Position numbers and translations under genes: made by a program. 64,000 bases of DNA, taken from the NCBI RefSeq assembly GCF_902506375.1, contig NZ_LR733284.1:1017097-1081096 (forward strand). The letters are read 5' to 3'. Positions 24,311 to 32,533 of the stretch are shown here, piece by piece. Each line of letters opens with the position of its first letter. Position 1 is the first letter of the stretch. Below the pieces are notes generated by a model. That model worked only from the letters and a program-made list of their open reading frames with translations. It was not told the DNA's origin and did no database searches. This DNA is from Microbacterium sp. 8M. GTDB lineage: Bacteria > Actinomycetota > Actinomycetes > Actinomycetales > Microbacteriaceae.

Positions 24311-25287
24311 TGGCCAAACGCACGGGACTCGGCCGGGGGATCGGGGCGCTCATCCCCACTTCGGATGCAGCGGAGCGTCCCGTCGACGTCTTCTTCCCCG
24401 GTGCACGCGTCGCTGAGGCGGTGAAGGAGTCCGCCCCGGCGGTGACCGCCGAGGAAGAAGCGGATCTCGTCGCGGTTCCGGGTGCTCGCCTCATCCGCGT
24501 CGATCCGCGGGATATCGTCCCGAACCCGCGCCAGCCGCGCACCCACTTCAACGAGGACGATCTGGCCGAGCTGGTGCACAGCGTGCGGGAGTTCGGCGTG
24601 CTGCAGCCCGTCGTGGTGCGCGAGAACGCCGAGGGTCAGTACGAGCTGATCATGGGGGAGCGGCGCACGCGCGCCGCCCGCGAGGCCGGCCTCGACTCCA
24701 TTCCCGCCATCCTCCGTGAGACCGCCGACGAGGATCTGCTGCGCGACGCGCTTCTCGAGAACCTGCACCGCTCGCAGCTGAACCCGCTGGAGGAGGCATC
24801 GGCCTACCAGCAGCTGCTCGAGGACTTCGGGATCACTCAGGAGGCGCTCGCAGCGCGGATCGGGCGTTCACGCCCCCAGGTGAGCAACACCATCCGGCTG
24901 CTGCGGCTGCCCGTCCCTGTGCAGCAGCGGGTCGCGGCCGGCGTCCTGACCGCCGGTCACGCGCGTGCGATCCTCTCACTCGACGACCCCGAGCTCATGC
25001 AGCGGCTCGCGGACAAGGTCGTGAATGAGGACCTCTCCGTGCGGGCCACCGAGGAGGCGGCGAAGACCATCGCCGCCGCGGGCACGGTCACGAAGTCGCC
25101 CAAGCCGCAGGCAGGAGCGCGCCGCGCCTACCTCGACGACGTCGCGGGCAAGCTCGGAGACCGCCTCAACACCCGCGTCCAGATCGCTCTCGGGGCAAGG
25201 AAAGGCCAGGTCAAGATCGAATTCGCGTCGATTCAGGATCTGAACCGGATCCTCGCGGAGATCGGGCAGGAAGGTTTCGGCGCCTGA
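24310..25287 (+). CDS. parB: Chromosome-partitioning protein ParB (Spo0J)
   Basis: 325 residues. The N-terminal CTPase domain (about 60-150) has LAELVHSVREFGVLQPVVVR and GERRTRAAREAGLDSIPA, including the GERRxRA motif and ENLHRSQLNPLEEA (NLQR-type box). The helix-turn-helix that reads parS follows (about 175-200, ITQEALAARIGRSRPQVSNTIRLL), and a C-terminal dimerisation domain ends in LAEIGQEGFGA. It binds parS, slides as a CTP clamp and recruits SMC. Its own sites surround it (eight perfect parS within 5.6 kb). It is joined to parA by TGATG. Confidence 0.97.
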   Translation: MAKRTGLGRGIGALIPTSDAAERPVDVFFPGARVAEAVKESAPAVTAEEEADLVAVPGARLIRVDPRDIVPNPRQPRTHFNEDDLAELVHSVREFGVLQPVVVRENAEGQYELIMGERRTRAAREAGLDSIPAILRETADEDLLRDALLENLHRSQLNPLEEASAYQQLLEDFGITQEALAARIGRSRPQVSNTIRLLRLPVPVQQRVAAGVLTAGHARAILSLDDPELMQRLADKVVNEDLSVRATEEAAKTIAAAGTVTKSPKPQAGARRAYLDDVAGKLGDRLNTRVQIALGARKGQVKIEFASIQDLNRILAEIGQEGFGA

Positions 25288-25311
25288 CGTCCGAGCACCG
25301 ACGTGCACACC

Positions 25312-25354
25312 GGCCCGGAAGGCATTCGCTGAAAGCGGATCCCGTCCGGGCCTT
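25312..25354 (+). terminator. Hairpin after parB
   Basis: GGCCCGGA (25312-25319) pairs with TCCGGGCC (25345-25352), followed by TTCG. It lies 25 bases after the parB stop and can terminate parAB, although the loop is large and the T tract short. Confidence 0.45.
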
Positions 25355-25384
25355 CGTGTCCCCGGTCCCGCGTAGGCTTGGCAG

Positions 25385-25723
25385 GTGAGTGAATCCCCGA
25401 CGCGACGCGCAAGCCTGGAAGTGCTGCGCGCGGAAGCGGCGGACGAGCTGGCCGTCCTCGTCCAGGAGCGGCTGCTCGGGGGAGAGGATCCCTGGGCGTT
25501 CATGGAAGAGCTGCCCAGCGTCGACGAGCTCGTGGTCTTCCTGCTGCGCGCCGACGAGATCGTCGAGAGCGGCGGCGTCCGTCCCGACGACGCCCGCAAC
25601 TTCGAGGTTCTGCGCCGTATCGCCCTGGACTACCCGGAGCTGACACCGATCGTGTGGGGGCTGCTCGGCGATGGCCCGAAGTACCGTCGCTGGGATCTCC
25701 TCGCCGACGAAGCACGTTCCTAG
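25385..25723 (+). CDS. Hypothetical small acidic protein next to parB
   Basis: 112 residues, GTG start at 25385. The sequence is helical and acidic: AAASLEVLRAEAADELAVLVQ-like start, then MEELPSVDELVVFLLRADEI and NFEVLRRIALDYPELTPIVW. There is no signal peptide or membrane segment. It has even codon usage like its neighbours, so it is likely a real cytoplasmic protein. I do not recognise a family. It lies 98 bases after parB on the same strand, separated by a probable terminator, and is followed by a parS site and a repeat element. Confidence 0.7.
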   Translation: MSESPTRRASLEVLRAEAADELAVLVQERLLGGEDPWAFMEELPSVDELVVFLLRADEIVESGGVRPDDARNFEVLRRIALDYPELTPIVWGLLGDGPKYRRWDLLADEARS

Positions 25724-25750
25724 AACGCGCACGTTCCCCAGCGCGTCGTG

Positions 25751-25764
25751 GTTTCACGTGAAAC
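25751..25764. other. parS site 7
   Basis: GTTTCACGTGAAAC, perfect, the only copy without ATG on either outer flank (GTG before, GTG after). Confidence 0.9.
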
Positions 25765-25781
25765 GTGGTCGGTACCGCGTA

Positions 25782-25882
25782 GTGCGGCCGGGCTCCGGGG
25801 TGCTGTCTTCAGGTGCAGAGCGGGTTCCTTCCCGCTTCAGGGGACCCTCCCGATGCACCCGAAGTAGGCACCCCTCCGCCCT
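25782..25882. repeat. Hairpin repeat element, copy 2 (variable arms, conserved core)
   Basis: The same left flank (GTGCGGCCGGGCTCCGGG), core (GAGCGGGTTCCTTCCCGC) and right flank (CCCCTCCGCCCT) as copy 1 at 9912. The arms 25799-25817 and 25854-25872 differ from copy 1 yet still pair (15 of 19 Watson-Crick plus one wobble). Confidence 0.7.
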
Positions 25883-25939
25883 CAGCCCGATGCGCGGCCG
25901 CGAGCCACGAGGTGGCACTGCGAGGCTGACTGCAGGGAT

Positions 25940-25953
25940 GTTTCACGTGAAAC
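25940..25953. other. parS site 8
   Basis: GTTTCACGTGAAAC, perfect, in GGATGTTTCACGTGAAACGG; 85 bases before the PASTA-like gene. Confidence 0.9.
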
Positions 25954-26024
25954 GGGGGCGTAGAGTGCGAAATGGGGGCGAGAGAAGGATCCTCCATGTT
26001 TGGGCCAAAAGGGAGGACGACGAC

Positions 26025-26354
26025 ATGCCGGAGCAGGACCGGGTCGTCGTGCCGGACTTCGTCGGTAAGGCAGTCCACGTGGCGAGTGACGAGGCCGCTG
26101 AGAAGCGCATCCTCCTCACGAGCGACGACCTCGACGGTCCGAGTCTGCTTGCGCGAACGTGGCCAGGGTTGTTCTGGGTGACATCCCAGGACGCCCCTGC
26201 CGGGAGCCTCGTCGAAAGCTGGTCACGGGTCGTGGTGACCTACGTCGCGGAGGGCGGCACGCACAGCGCGGTCGGGACCCCGCCGAGCGACCCGTCTCCG
26301 GCCTTGTCCGCGCACGCCGATCCGGAGGATGACGCATCCGAAGCAGGGGAGTAG
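26025..26354 (+). CDS. Small single-PASTA-like protein
   Basis: 109 residues from ATG at 26025, preceded by GGGAGG. Residues 4-70 follow the PASTA pattern: VVVPDFVGKAVHVASDEAAE, a turn at LDGP, then WVTSQDAPAGSLVESWSRVV and VTYV. PASTA domains normally sit outside the cell on serine/threonine kinases or penicillin-binding proteins. Here there is no signal peptide, membrane segment or kinase. The last 35 residues are a Pro/Ser/Asp-rich tail. It lies between parS site 8 and a terminator shared with convergent trxA. A longer reading starting in parS site 8 (ATG 25938) is possible but less likely. Confidence 0.65.
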   Translation: MPEQDRVVVPDFVGKAVHVASDEAAEKRILLTSDDLDGPSLLARTWPGLFWVTSQDAPAGSLVESWSRVVVTYVAEGGTHSAVGTPPSDPSPALSAHADPEDDASEAGE

Positions 26355-26381
26355 CAAGCCGGGATGGACTGCAGAGCACGA

Positions 26382-26414
26382 AAAAGCCCGCCCTCCGTGG
26401 CGAGGGCGGGCTTC
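26382..26414 (-). terminator. Rho-independent terminator of trxA
   Basis: AAGCCCGCCCTC and its complement GAGGGCGGGCTT form a strong 12-bp stem, followed on the minus strand by a run of five T. It lies 13 bases after the trxA stop. As the gene to the left is convergent it may also serve the PASTA-like gene. Confidence 0.85.
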
Positions 26415-26426
26415 GTCAGCGTGTCG

Positions 26427-26750
26427 TCAGCCGAGGAACGCGGCCAGATCCTGCTCGAGCGCGAACTTCGGCTTGGCGCCGATGATCGTGGTCTTGACCT
26501 CGCCGCCCTGGAAGACCTTCATGGCCGGAATCGACGTGATCTGGTACTTCATCGCCAGATCCGGATTCTCGTCCACGTTGAGCTTGAGGATGGTGATCTT
26601 GTCCGGGTTCTCCGACTGGATCTCGTCCAGCACGGGCGCGACCATGCGACACGGTCCGCACCACGCGGCCCAGAAGTCGACCAGAACGGGGCCTTCGGCC
26701 TGAAGCACGTCCTGCTCCCAGGTCGCCTGGCTGGTTGCCTTGGCAGTCAT
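26427..26750 (-). CDS. trxA: Thioredoxin
   Basis: 107 residues, a complete thioredoxin: VLVDFWAAWCGPCRMVAPVLDEI holds the WCGPC active site (Cys about 31 and 34), and TSIPAMKVFQGGE is the cis-proline loop. It reduces cytoplasmic disulfides and is recharged by TrxB, whose gene lies 74 bases upstream on the same strand. A typical terminator follows. Confidence 0.97.
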   Translation of the reverse strand: MTAKATSQATWEQDVLQAEGPVLVDFWAAWCGPCRMVAPVLDEIQSENPDKITILKLNVDENPDLAMKYQITSIPAMKVFQGGEVKTTIIGAKPKFALEQDLAAFLG

Positions 26751-26824
26751 GATTCTCCTTGTTCGTGTGAGCGCGAGACGCTCGGTGAGGTCAACAGCGA
26801 TGAGGCCTGAACTGTTCCCGCCGA

Positions 26825-27778
26825 TCAGGCGAGGGCAGCTTCCGCCGCGGTTCCGTCCGACAGCGCGGCCAGGAAGTGCTCGACGTCGAGGGCGGCGACG
26901 GTCCCGGATCCAGCAGCAGTGACGGCCTGCCGGTACGTCGGGTCGATGACGTCGCCGGCGGCGAAGACTCCGGGCACGGAGGTGCGGGAGCTGCGGCCGT
27001 CGACCCAGATCGTGCCCTCGGGCGTGAGGTCGAGCTTGCCGTGCACGAGGTGCGTACGGGGGTCGTTGCCGATCGCGATGAAGAGGCCGTCGACAGGAAG
27101 GTCGGTGACGGTGCCGTCGACCGTGTTGCGCAGGCGCACGCCGGTGGTGGCATCCTCGCCGAGGACCTCCTCGACCGCGCTGTTCCAGATGAACTCGATC
27201 TTGTCGTTCGCGAACGCGCGCTCCTGCATGATCTTCGAGGCGCGCAGCGTGTCCTTGCGGTGGATGACGTACACCTTGGACGCGAACTTCGTCAGGAAGG
27301 TGGCCTCCTCCATGGCCGAGTCGCCGCCCCCGACGACCGCGATCGTGCGGTCGCGGAAGAAGAAGCCGTCACAGGTCGCGCACCACGAGACGCCGTGACC
27401 GGAGAGGCGCTCCTCACCGGGGATGCCGAGCGTGCGGTAGGCGGATCCGGTGGCGTAGATGATGGAGGCGGCCTCGAGCACGGTGCCGCTGCCGAGAGTC
27501 ACCTTCTTGACGTCGCCATCGAGGTCCAGCTCCGTGACGTCGTCGTAGAGCACCTCGGTGCCGAAGCGCTCGGCCTGCTCCTGCATCTTGGCCATCAGGT
27601 CGGGGCCCTGGATGCCTTCGGGGAAGCCGGGGAAGTTCTCGACCTCGGTGGTCTTCATCAGCTCGCCGCCGACCTCGACCGAGCTCGCCACGAGCACCGG
27701 GTTCAGGTTCGCGCGGGCCGCGTAGATCGCCGCGGTGAACCCCGCAGGTCCCGAACCGATGATGATGACCTGTCGCAT
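26825..27778 (-). CDS. trxB: Thioredoxin reductase
   Basis: 317 residues from the ATG at 27778, preceded by AAGGAGA; an upstream ATG at 27799 would place the ribosome site inside the gene. FAD-binding IIIGSGPAGFTAAIYAARA, the redox CATC in VSWCATCDGFFF, NADPH-binding VVGGGDSAMEEA and the C-terminal GVFAAGDVIDP are all present. It transfers electrons from NADPH to thioredoxin. It is followed by trxA; murJ-YigZ lies upstream on the same strand. Confidence 0.97.
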   Translation of the reverse strand: MRQVIIIGSGPAGFTAAIYAARANLNPVLVASSVEVGGELMKTTEVENFPGFPEGIQGPDLMAKMQEQAERFGTEVLYDDVTELDLDGDVKKVTLGSGTVLEAASIIYATGSAYRTLGIPGEERLSGHGVSWCATCDGFFFRDRTIAVVGGGDSAMEEATFLTKFASKVYVIHRKDTLRASKIMQERAFANDKIEFIWNSAVEEVLGEDATTGVRLRNTVDGTVTDLPVDGLFIAIGNDPRTHLVHGKLDLTPEGTIWVDGRSSRTSVPGVFAAGDVIDPTYRQAVTAAGSGTVAALDVEHFLAALSDGTAAEAALA

Positions 27779-27880
27779 TGCTTCTCCTTGCTGTCGCACG
27801 CTTCAACACATGGTACCGGCGCGGCATTCCGCGGACCTGGAGGTCGCCGGCGCCTCACGGCGGCAGGCCGGCCCCGCGTC

Positions 27881-28528
27881 TCAGGCGGGGACGTCGACGA
27901 CGCGCGTGTTGCCGAAGACGGGCGAGAGGGCGCCGGCCGAGAGGGCGGCGACGTCATCGACCAGCGCGTCCCGGTCGGCGGACGGGATCCACAGGGTGAA
28001 CGAGGCGGACGCCCCGTAGGCGACGTCGCCGAAGGTCGATCCGTGCGCGGCGGCCCAGTCCCGCAGGGCGTTGTCGATGCGTCCCGCTTCGCCGTGCGGC
28101 ACCTCGACCCGCGCCTCGAGCAGCTCCCGCCGGTGCAGCAGCGCCGCTTCGTCCAGCGCCTCGGAGACCGCGGTCGAGTACGCGCGGATGAGACCGCCCG
28201 CCCCGAGCTTCACGCCGCCGAAGTAGCGGGTCACCACGGCGACGACGTCGGTGAGACCGCGCCGGCGCAGCACCTCCAGCATGGGCATCCCTGCAGTGCC
28301 GGACGGCTCGCCGTCGTCCGAGGATCGCGCCTGATCGCCGGCGAGCCCCGTCACCATCGCGGTGCAGTTGTGGCGGGCGTCCCAATACTGGCGCCGCACC
28401 GCGGCGATGACGGCTTCGGCCTCGTCGACGGAGCGAACCGGTGCGATGCGAGCGATGAAGCGCGACTTCTTGACGACGAGCTCGCGGACGATCGGCGCGG
28501 CGAGGGTGTCGGGGTAGGAACGCGTCAT
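27881..28528 (-). CDS. YigZ/IMPACT-family (UPF0029) protein
   Basis: 215 residues. The N-terminal UPF0029 domain is clear: VKKSRFIARIAPVRSVDEA, then DARHNCTAMV, SDDGEPSGTAGMPMLEVL and VVTRYFGGVKLGAGGLIRAY. The C-terminal ferredoxin-like DUF1949 part follows (about 140-215). Homologues include yeast/mammalian IMPACT and E. coli YigZ; biochemical role in bacteria is uncertain. It lies 13 bases downstream of murJ on the same strand. Confidence 0.92.
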   Translation of the reverse strand: MTRSYPDTLAAPIVRELVVKKSRFIARIAPVRSVDEAEAVIAAVRRQYWDARHNCTAMVTGLAGDQARSSDDGEPSGTAGMPMLEVLRRRGLTDVVAVVTRYFGGVKLGAGGLIRAYSTAVSEALDEAALLHRRELLEARVEVPHGEAGRIDNALRDWAAAHGSTFGDVAYGASASFTLWIPSADRDALVDDVAALSAGALSPVFGNTRVVDVPA

Positions 28529-28541
28529 GACGAGGATGCGC

Positions 28542-30158
28542 TCAGCGGCTCGGCACGAACCGGCGTGCGAGGCCCTTGAGCGCGTCGAGCTCGGGAGCGC
28601 GGAAGACGGCGAGGACGCCGATGTAGACGGCGAGAACCACCGTGGCGATGATCAGGCAGCCGATCGCGGCGGGGATCCGGTCGACCGCCGTCCATCCACT
28701 TGCGCCGCCGAGCAGCACGAAGACCCCCCAGCCCGCTGCGGATGCGGGAAGCGCGGCACCGAGAAAGCGGAGCAGGGCAGGGATCCAGTCACCGGCCCCG
28801 ATTCCACCGAGGCGGCGCGACAGCAGCGCGCTCGCGACGATCGTCTGCAGGATGCTCGAGATCGACTGTCCGAGGGCGATGGTGGCCGCGAGCAGGGAGA
28901 GCGGCACGACACCGGTGTGGTTCAGCAGCTGCGCGCCGAACGCTGTGGCGACGATGAGCACGCATTGGAAAATCGTGAAGAAGAATGGTGTGCGGGTGTC
29001 GCCGAGTGCATAGAACGTGCGCTGGACGATGAACAGCACGGCGAGCGGGACCAGAGCCACGAGGTAGCCGATCAGCACGGGGGCGGCCATCTGCGCTTCG
29101 TCGCGGTCATCGGTGAAGATGCGGGACGCAGGCACGGCGGCGGCGAGGACCGCCGCCAGCGCGCCCATGAGGAAGAACCCGAGCGTGCGGATGCTGCGCG
29201 CGATGTCGGCGCGCACCTCCGCAATCCGCCCCGCATGGGCGTGCTCGCTGAGCTGGGTGAAGTAGGGCGTGCCGATCGAGAGTACGATCACCGAGTACGG
29301 GAGCATGAAGATCAGCCAGGCGTTGTTCATGACCGTGATCGACGGATCGTGGCCCGAGGCGTTGATCGCGATCCGGTGCTGGTAGAAGCCCGCGGCCAGG
29401 CTGGAGAGGGCCATCAGCATGGTCCACCCGGCGAGCTTCACGATGTTGCCCAGCCCCACTCCACGCCAGCGGAAATCGATGCGCAGCGCCAGCCGGGTGC
29501 GCGGCCAGAACGCGAGCAGGACGGCCGCCTGGAGCGCTATGCCGAGCGTGGCGGTGCCGCCGAGCCAGGCGATGCGATCGGGGGTCCAGTCGGAGATGTC
29601 GCTGAGGGGCGAGCCGAACATCGCCCCGATCACCAGGAACCCGGCGATCGAGATGAGGTTGTTCACGACGGGAGCCCAGGTGAACGGGCCGAAGATCCTG
29701 CGCGCATTCAGTGTCTCGCCGATGAGCGCGTAAAGGCCGTAGAACAGGATCTGCGGCATGCACCAGTACCCGAACGCGATGGCGAGCGCCTGCTGCGCCT
29801 CGGAGAACTCGGGTGGGATGATCAGCGAGACCAGTGCGGGCGTGGCCAGCGTCGCGATCACGGTCGCGCCGACCAGCACGACGGTGCCGGCGGTGAAGAT
29901 CTTCGAGATGAAGGCGCTGCCGCCGTCCTCGCCGGCGACGGCCCGCACGATCTGCGGGACGAGGACTGCGGTGAGCACGCCGACGGAGATCAGTGAGAAG
30001 ACGTCGTTCGGCAGCTGATTCGCGATGCTGAACGCGTCCGGAGCCTTGCCGACGGCGCCGATCACGCCCACCAGCACGATCGTGCGGAGCAGACCTGTGA
30101 TCCGCGACACCATGGTTCCGGCGGCGAGGACGGCGCTCGCGCGGCCGAGACTACTCAT
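28542..30158 (-). CDS. murJ: MurJ-like lipid II flippase
   Basis: 538 residues from the ATG at 30158. About 14 membrane helices; the start SSLGRASAVLAAGTMVSRITGLLRTI, DAFSIANQLPN and LINHTGV-type segments fit MurJ/MviN. The mycobacterial C-terminal pseudokinase extension is absent. It flips lipid II across the cytoplasmic membrane for peptidoglycan synthesis. The ATG overlaps the stop of the upstream DUF6049 gene by eight bases, so the two are co-translated; the pairing is conserved in actinobacteria. A longer upstream ORF is an out-of-context reading of the DUF6049 gene end. Confidence 0.94.
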   Translation of the reverse strand: MSSLGRASAVLAAGTMVSRITGLLRTIVLVGVIGAVGKAPDAFSIANQLPNDVFSLISVGVLTAVLVPQIVRAVAGEDGGSAFISKIFTAGTVVLVGATVIATLATPALVSLIIPPEFSEAQQALAIAFGYWCMPQILFYGLYALIGETLNARRIFGPFTWAPVVNNLISIAGFLVIGAMFGSPLSDISDWTPDRIAWLGGTATLGIALQAAVLLAFWPRTRLALRIDFRWRGVGLGNIVKLAGWTMLMALSSLAAGFYQHRIAINASGHDPSITVMNNAWLIFMLPYSVIVLSIGTPYFTQLSEHAHAGRIAEVRADIARSIRTLGFFLMGALAAVLAAAVPASRIFTDDRDEAQMAAPVLIGYLVALVPLAVLFIVQRTFYALGDTRTPFFFTIFQCVLIVATAFGAQLLNHTGVVPLSLLAATIALGQSISSILQTIVASALLSRRLGGIGAGDWIPALLRFLGAALPASAAGWGVFVLLGGASGWTAVDRIPAAIGCLIIATVVLAVYIGVLAVFRAPELDALKGLARRFVPSR

Positions 30159-32367
30159 GCGCCTCCTCGCGAGACGATTCGGGTTCTGCCGAAGCGGATG
30201 ACGCCGAAGCGGATCCGGACCTCTCCATCGCCTCGGACGGCGGCGCATCATCCTGTTGCTGACCTCCGACGGACCCTTCCATGCCTTCGGCGGCATGCGT
30301 CTTCGCAACGGCCTTCCGGCGGCGGACGGTGCGGAAGATGCCGGCGCCGATCAGGAGCAGCCCGAGGGTGCCGAACACGATGAGACCGATCGTCTCCCAC
30401 TCGGCGCGGATCGTCAGGCGCGCGGTCTGCTGCGGTCCGATCGCCACGCCGGTCGGGCTCGTCAGCGACATGGACAGGGTGATCTCGGCGTTGGCCACGT
30501 GCGACTCCAGCGGGAGGCGCACCGGCGTGGTGCTGGACGGCAGCGCCTCGACGTCCGTCGCCGCCGGCACTTCGATCCGGGAGTCGCTGGGCACGACGTG
30601 CAGCCGCACGCGCACGGGGTAGGGCAGATCGTTGCGCACCCACACCGGAACGTTCACCTTGGGACTGATCAGGATCGGGTTGGACGGCTGGATCCCGACC
30701 GCCTCCATGGTCTTCTGCGTCGCGGTGCGGTGCCCGTTGAGTGCGGCGGCGAAGTCTTCCGGGGTGGTGTGCACACCGACGCCGAGCAGCCGCATCATCG
30801 AGATGCGCTCGCGCACCGTGAGGTCGGCCGGGCGCTCGAGGATCGTCGCGAACTGGGCGAGACGGTCGGCGTCCTGCTGCAGCGCGAGCACGGCAGCGGC
30901 GCGGTCCTCGGCGGACTCGGTCGCCACGCTCAGTTCGACGGGCGGGGCGGACAGCACGCGGTCGAGGCGGCCGTCCAGCCCTCCGCTGAACGCGGTCACG
31001 GCATCGGCGAGACCCTGCGCGGGACGGCTGTCCGCGCGGGAGAGACCCGCGAGAACGGTCGAGCCGGGGGCGTCGAACCAGAGCATCGCGTTCGCCGCCG
31101 TGAGCGCGCTCCCACGGGCGTTCGCATCGGACTGCGCGGCGACGTCGCTGAGGGCGGCCGACACGGCCTCGTCCGAGACGAGCACGGCGGATCCGCCGAC
31201 CGTGCCGCGCGTCGCGACCGCGCCACCCTCCGCGCCCGCGGTGAAGGCGGTCGAGGGGAGGATCGGGATAGTGGTGGATCCGGCCTCACCGTAGTGCGAC
31301 ATCGTCGCGATCTGCGCCGGCGTCACCTCGCCCCGCGGCCACAGGATGTCGGAGCGCGCTCCGGTGATCGCATCGGGCGAAGGCTCGGCGGGCGCCGTCG
31401 TGGTCGCCGTCGCGGTCGGGGTCGGCGTGGGGGTGGACGGCGGGCTGCCGGCGGGGCCCAGGAACGGGGCGAAGTCGTCGACGGTGAGTGGTGCGGTCAG
31501 CCCTGCTGCGGCCTGGGCGGTCGCGTCTGCATCGCCGAACTGCAGCGTGAAGCGCTCGTTGGGCAGGGCCTCGAGGCGCGCAAGCCATGCGGTCGCGGTG
31601 GCGGGCGCCGCCGTGCCCAGAACCCGGATCGCCGTGGGGATCGACGGGTCGATCGCGAGCACGGCTGGCGTGCCGGCCACGCCGTCCAACTGCGCGGTGA
31701 GAGCGCCCTCCGGCGCGGTCAGGGCGGTGAGCTCCGCGGCGCTCAGCAGGTCGCCCTTGGGCGCGGCCGTGATCGGCACCACCGTGATGACGGTCGCGGG
31801 TGCGCCCTGGGCCACGACCAGCACGGTGCGCGAGTCGGCCGCGGGGGCGGGGGCGCCGGCCGCGGCGGGCGCCTCGAAGCGCGCGCGCAGCGGGTACACG
31901 CCGGGGGCGAGCGCGCCGACGTCACCGGCGGGCACGACGACTTGCGTGCGGGACGTGCCCTCGGCGCCGACGGCCGTGGTGCGGACATCCCCGATCGGGC
32001 TGAGTGCCGGCGTATCCGCGGAACCGTCCAGCCACGCGCTCACGGCGTGCCGGTCGCCCAGGGCGGTGCGGCCCAGTTCCAGGTGGACGGTGCCGACGCC
32101 GAGGCCCGTGGTGGCGTCGTTGCGCAGCGCCAGAGTGGCGCTCAGCGGAGTGCCGGAGATGTAGGAGCCTTTCGCGTCGGGAAGCAGCGCGACCTGCACT
32201 CCCTCGTGCTCGGGCGTCTGCGTAGGGCTCGGGGTGGGGGTGCTCTCCGCGGCGGCCGGCGTCGGCACCGCGAGCGGCAGCGCCAGCCCCAGGGCGACGG
32301 CGACGGCCCCTGCGGCGCGGCGGAGGCGCAGTCGGAGGGGGGAGTTCGCTGTCGTGGTCGCAGTCAT
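30151..32367 (-). CDS. DUF6049-family exported membrane protein
   Basis: 738 residues. A signal-like N-terminus (about 10-40, LRRAAGAVAVALGLALPLAV) precedes a long extracytoplasmic part with immunoglobulin-like strands (SLRNDATTGLG-type, RVRLHVVPSDSRIEV near 600) and a single membrane helix near the C-terminus (about 660-685, IGLIVFGTLGLLLIGAGIFR) followed by a basic RRRKAVAK and a Glu/Ser-rich cytoplasmic tail. This is the DUF6049 protein commonly placed before murJ in actinobacteria. Function is unknown, but the 8-base overlap with murJ suggests a role in cell-wall export. A proline-rich linker (PSTPTPTPTA) lies near residue 310. Confidence 0.85.
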   Translation of the reverse strand: MTATTTANSPLRLRLRRAAGAVAVALGLALPLAVPTPAAAESTPTPSPTQTPEHEGVQVALLPDAKGSYISGTPLSATLALRNDATTGLGVGTVHLELGRTALGDRHAVSAWLDGSADTPALSPIGDVRTTAVGAEGTSRTQVVVPAGDVGALAPGVYPLRARFEAPAAAGAPAPAADSRTVLVVAQGAPATVITVVPITAAPKGDLLSAAELTALTAPEGALTAQLDGVAGTPAVLAIDPSIPTAIRVLGTAAPATATAWLARLEALPNERFTLQFGDADATAQAAAGLTAPLTVDDFAPFLGPAGSPPSTPTPTPTATATTTAPAEPSPDAITGARSDILWPRGEVTPAQIATMSHYGEAGSTTIPILPSTAFTAGAEGGAVATRGTVGGSAVLVSDEAVSAALSDVAAQSDANARGSALTAANAMLWFDAPGSTVLAGLSRADSRPAQGLADAVTAFSGGLDGRLDRVLSAPPVELSVATESAEDRAAAVLALQQDADRLAQFATILERPADLTVRERISMMRLLGVGVHTTPEDFAAALNGHRTATQKTMEAVGIQPSNPILISPKVNVPVWVRNDLPYPVRVRLHVVPSDSRIEVPAATDVEALPSSTTPVRLPLESHVANAEITLSMSLTSPTGVAIGPQQTARLTIRAEWETIGLIVFGTLGLLLIGAGIFRTVRRRKAVAKTHAAEGMEGSVGGQQQDDAPPSEAMERSGSASASSASAEPESSREEAHE

Positions 32368-32533
32368 GGGGATCCGTCGGGCGCACGAGGCGCGGCGAGT
32401 GCTGGCCCTGAGATTCTAGGCGGCGCGCACCGCCGATCCCTGGAGGCGGGCAGGGTGCGCATCGGTAGGAGGGGCGCGCTCACCGGCGGAGCCTGCTCTC
32501 TCGCACGCTCTCTCGCACGCGTAGGCTGACGCC

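Noticed and set aside
25809..26078. 89-residue minus-strand ORF
   Set aside because: It runs through repeat copy 2 and parS site 8 (the PFHVKH piece is parS read in frame), so it is not a gene.
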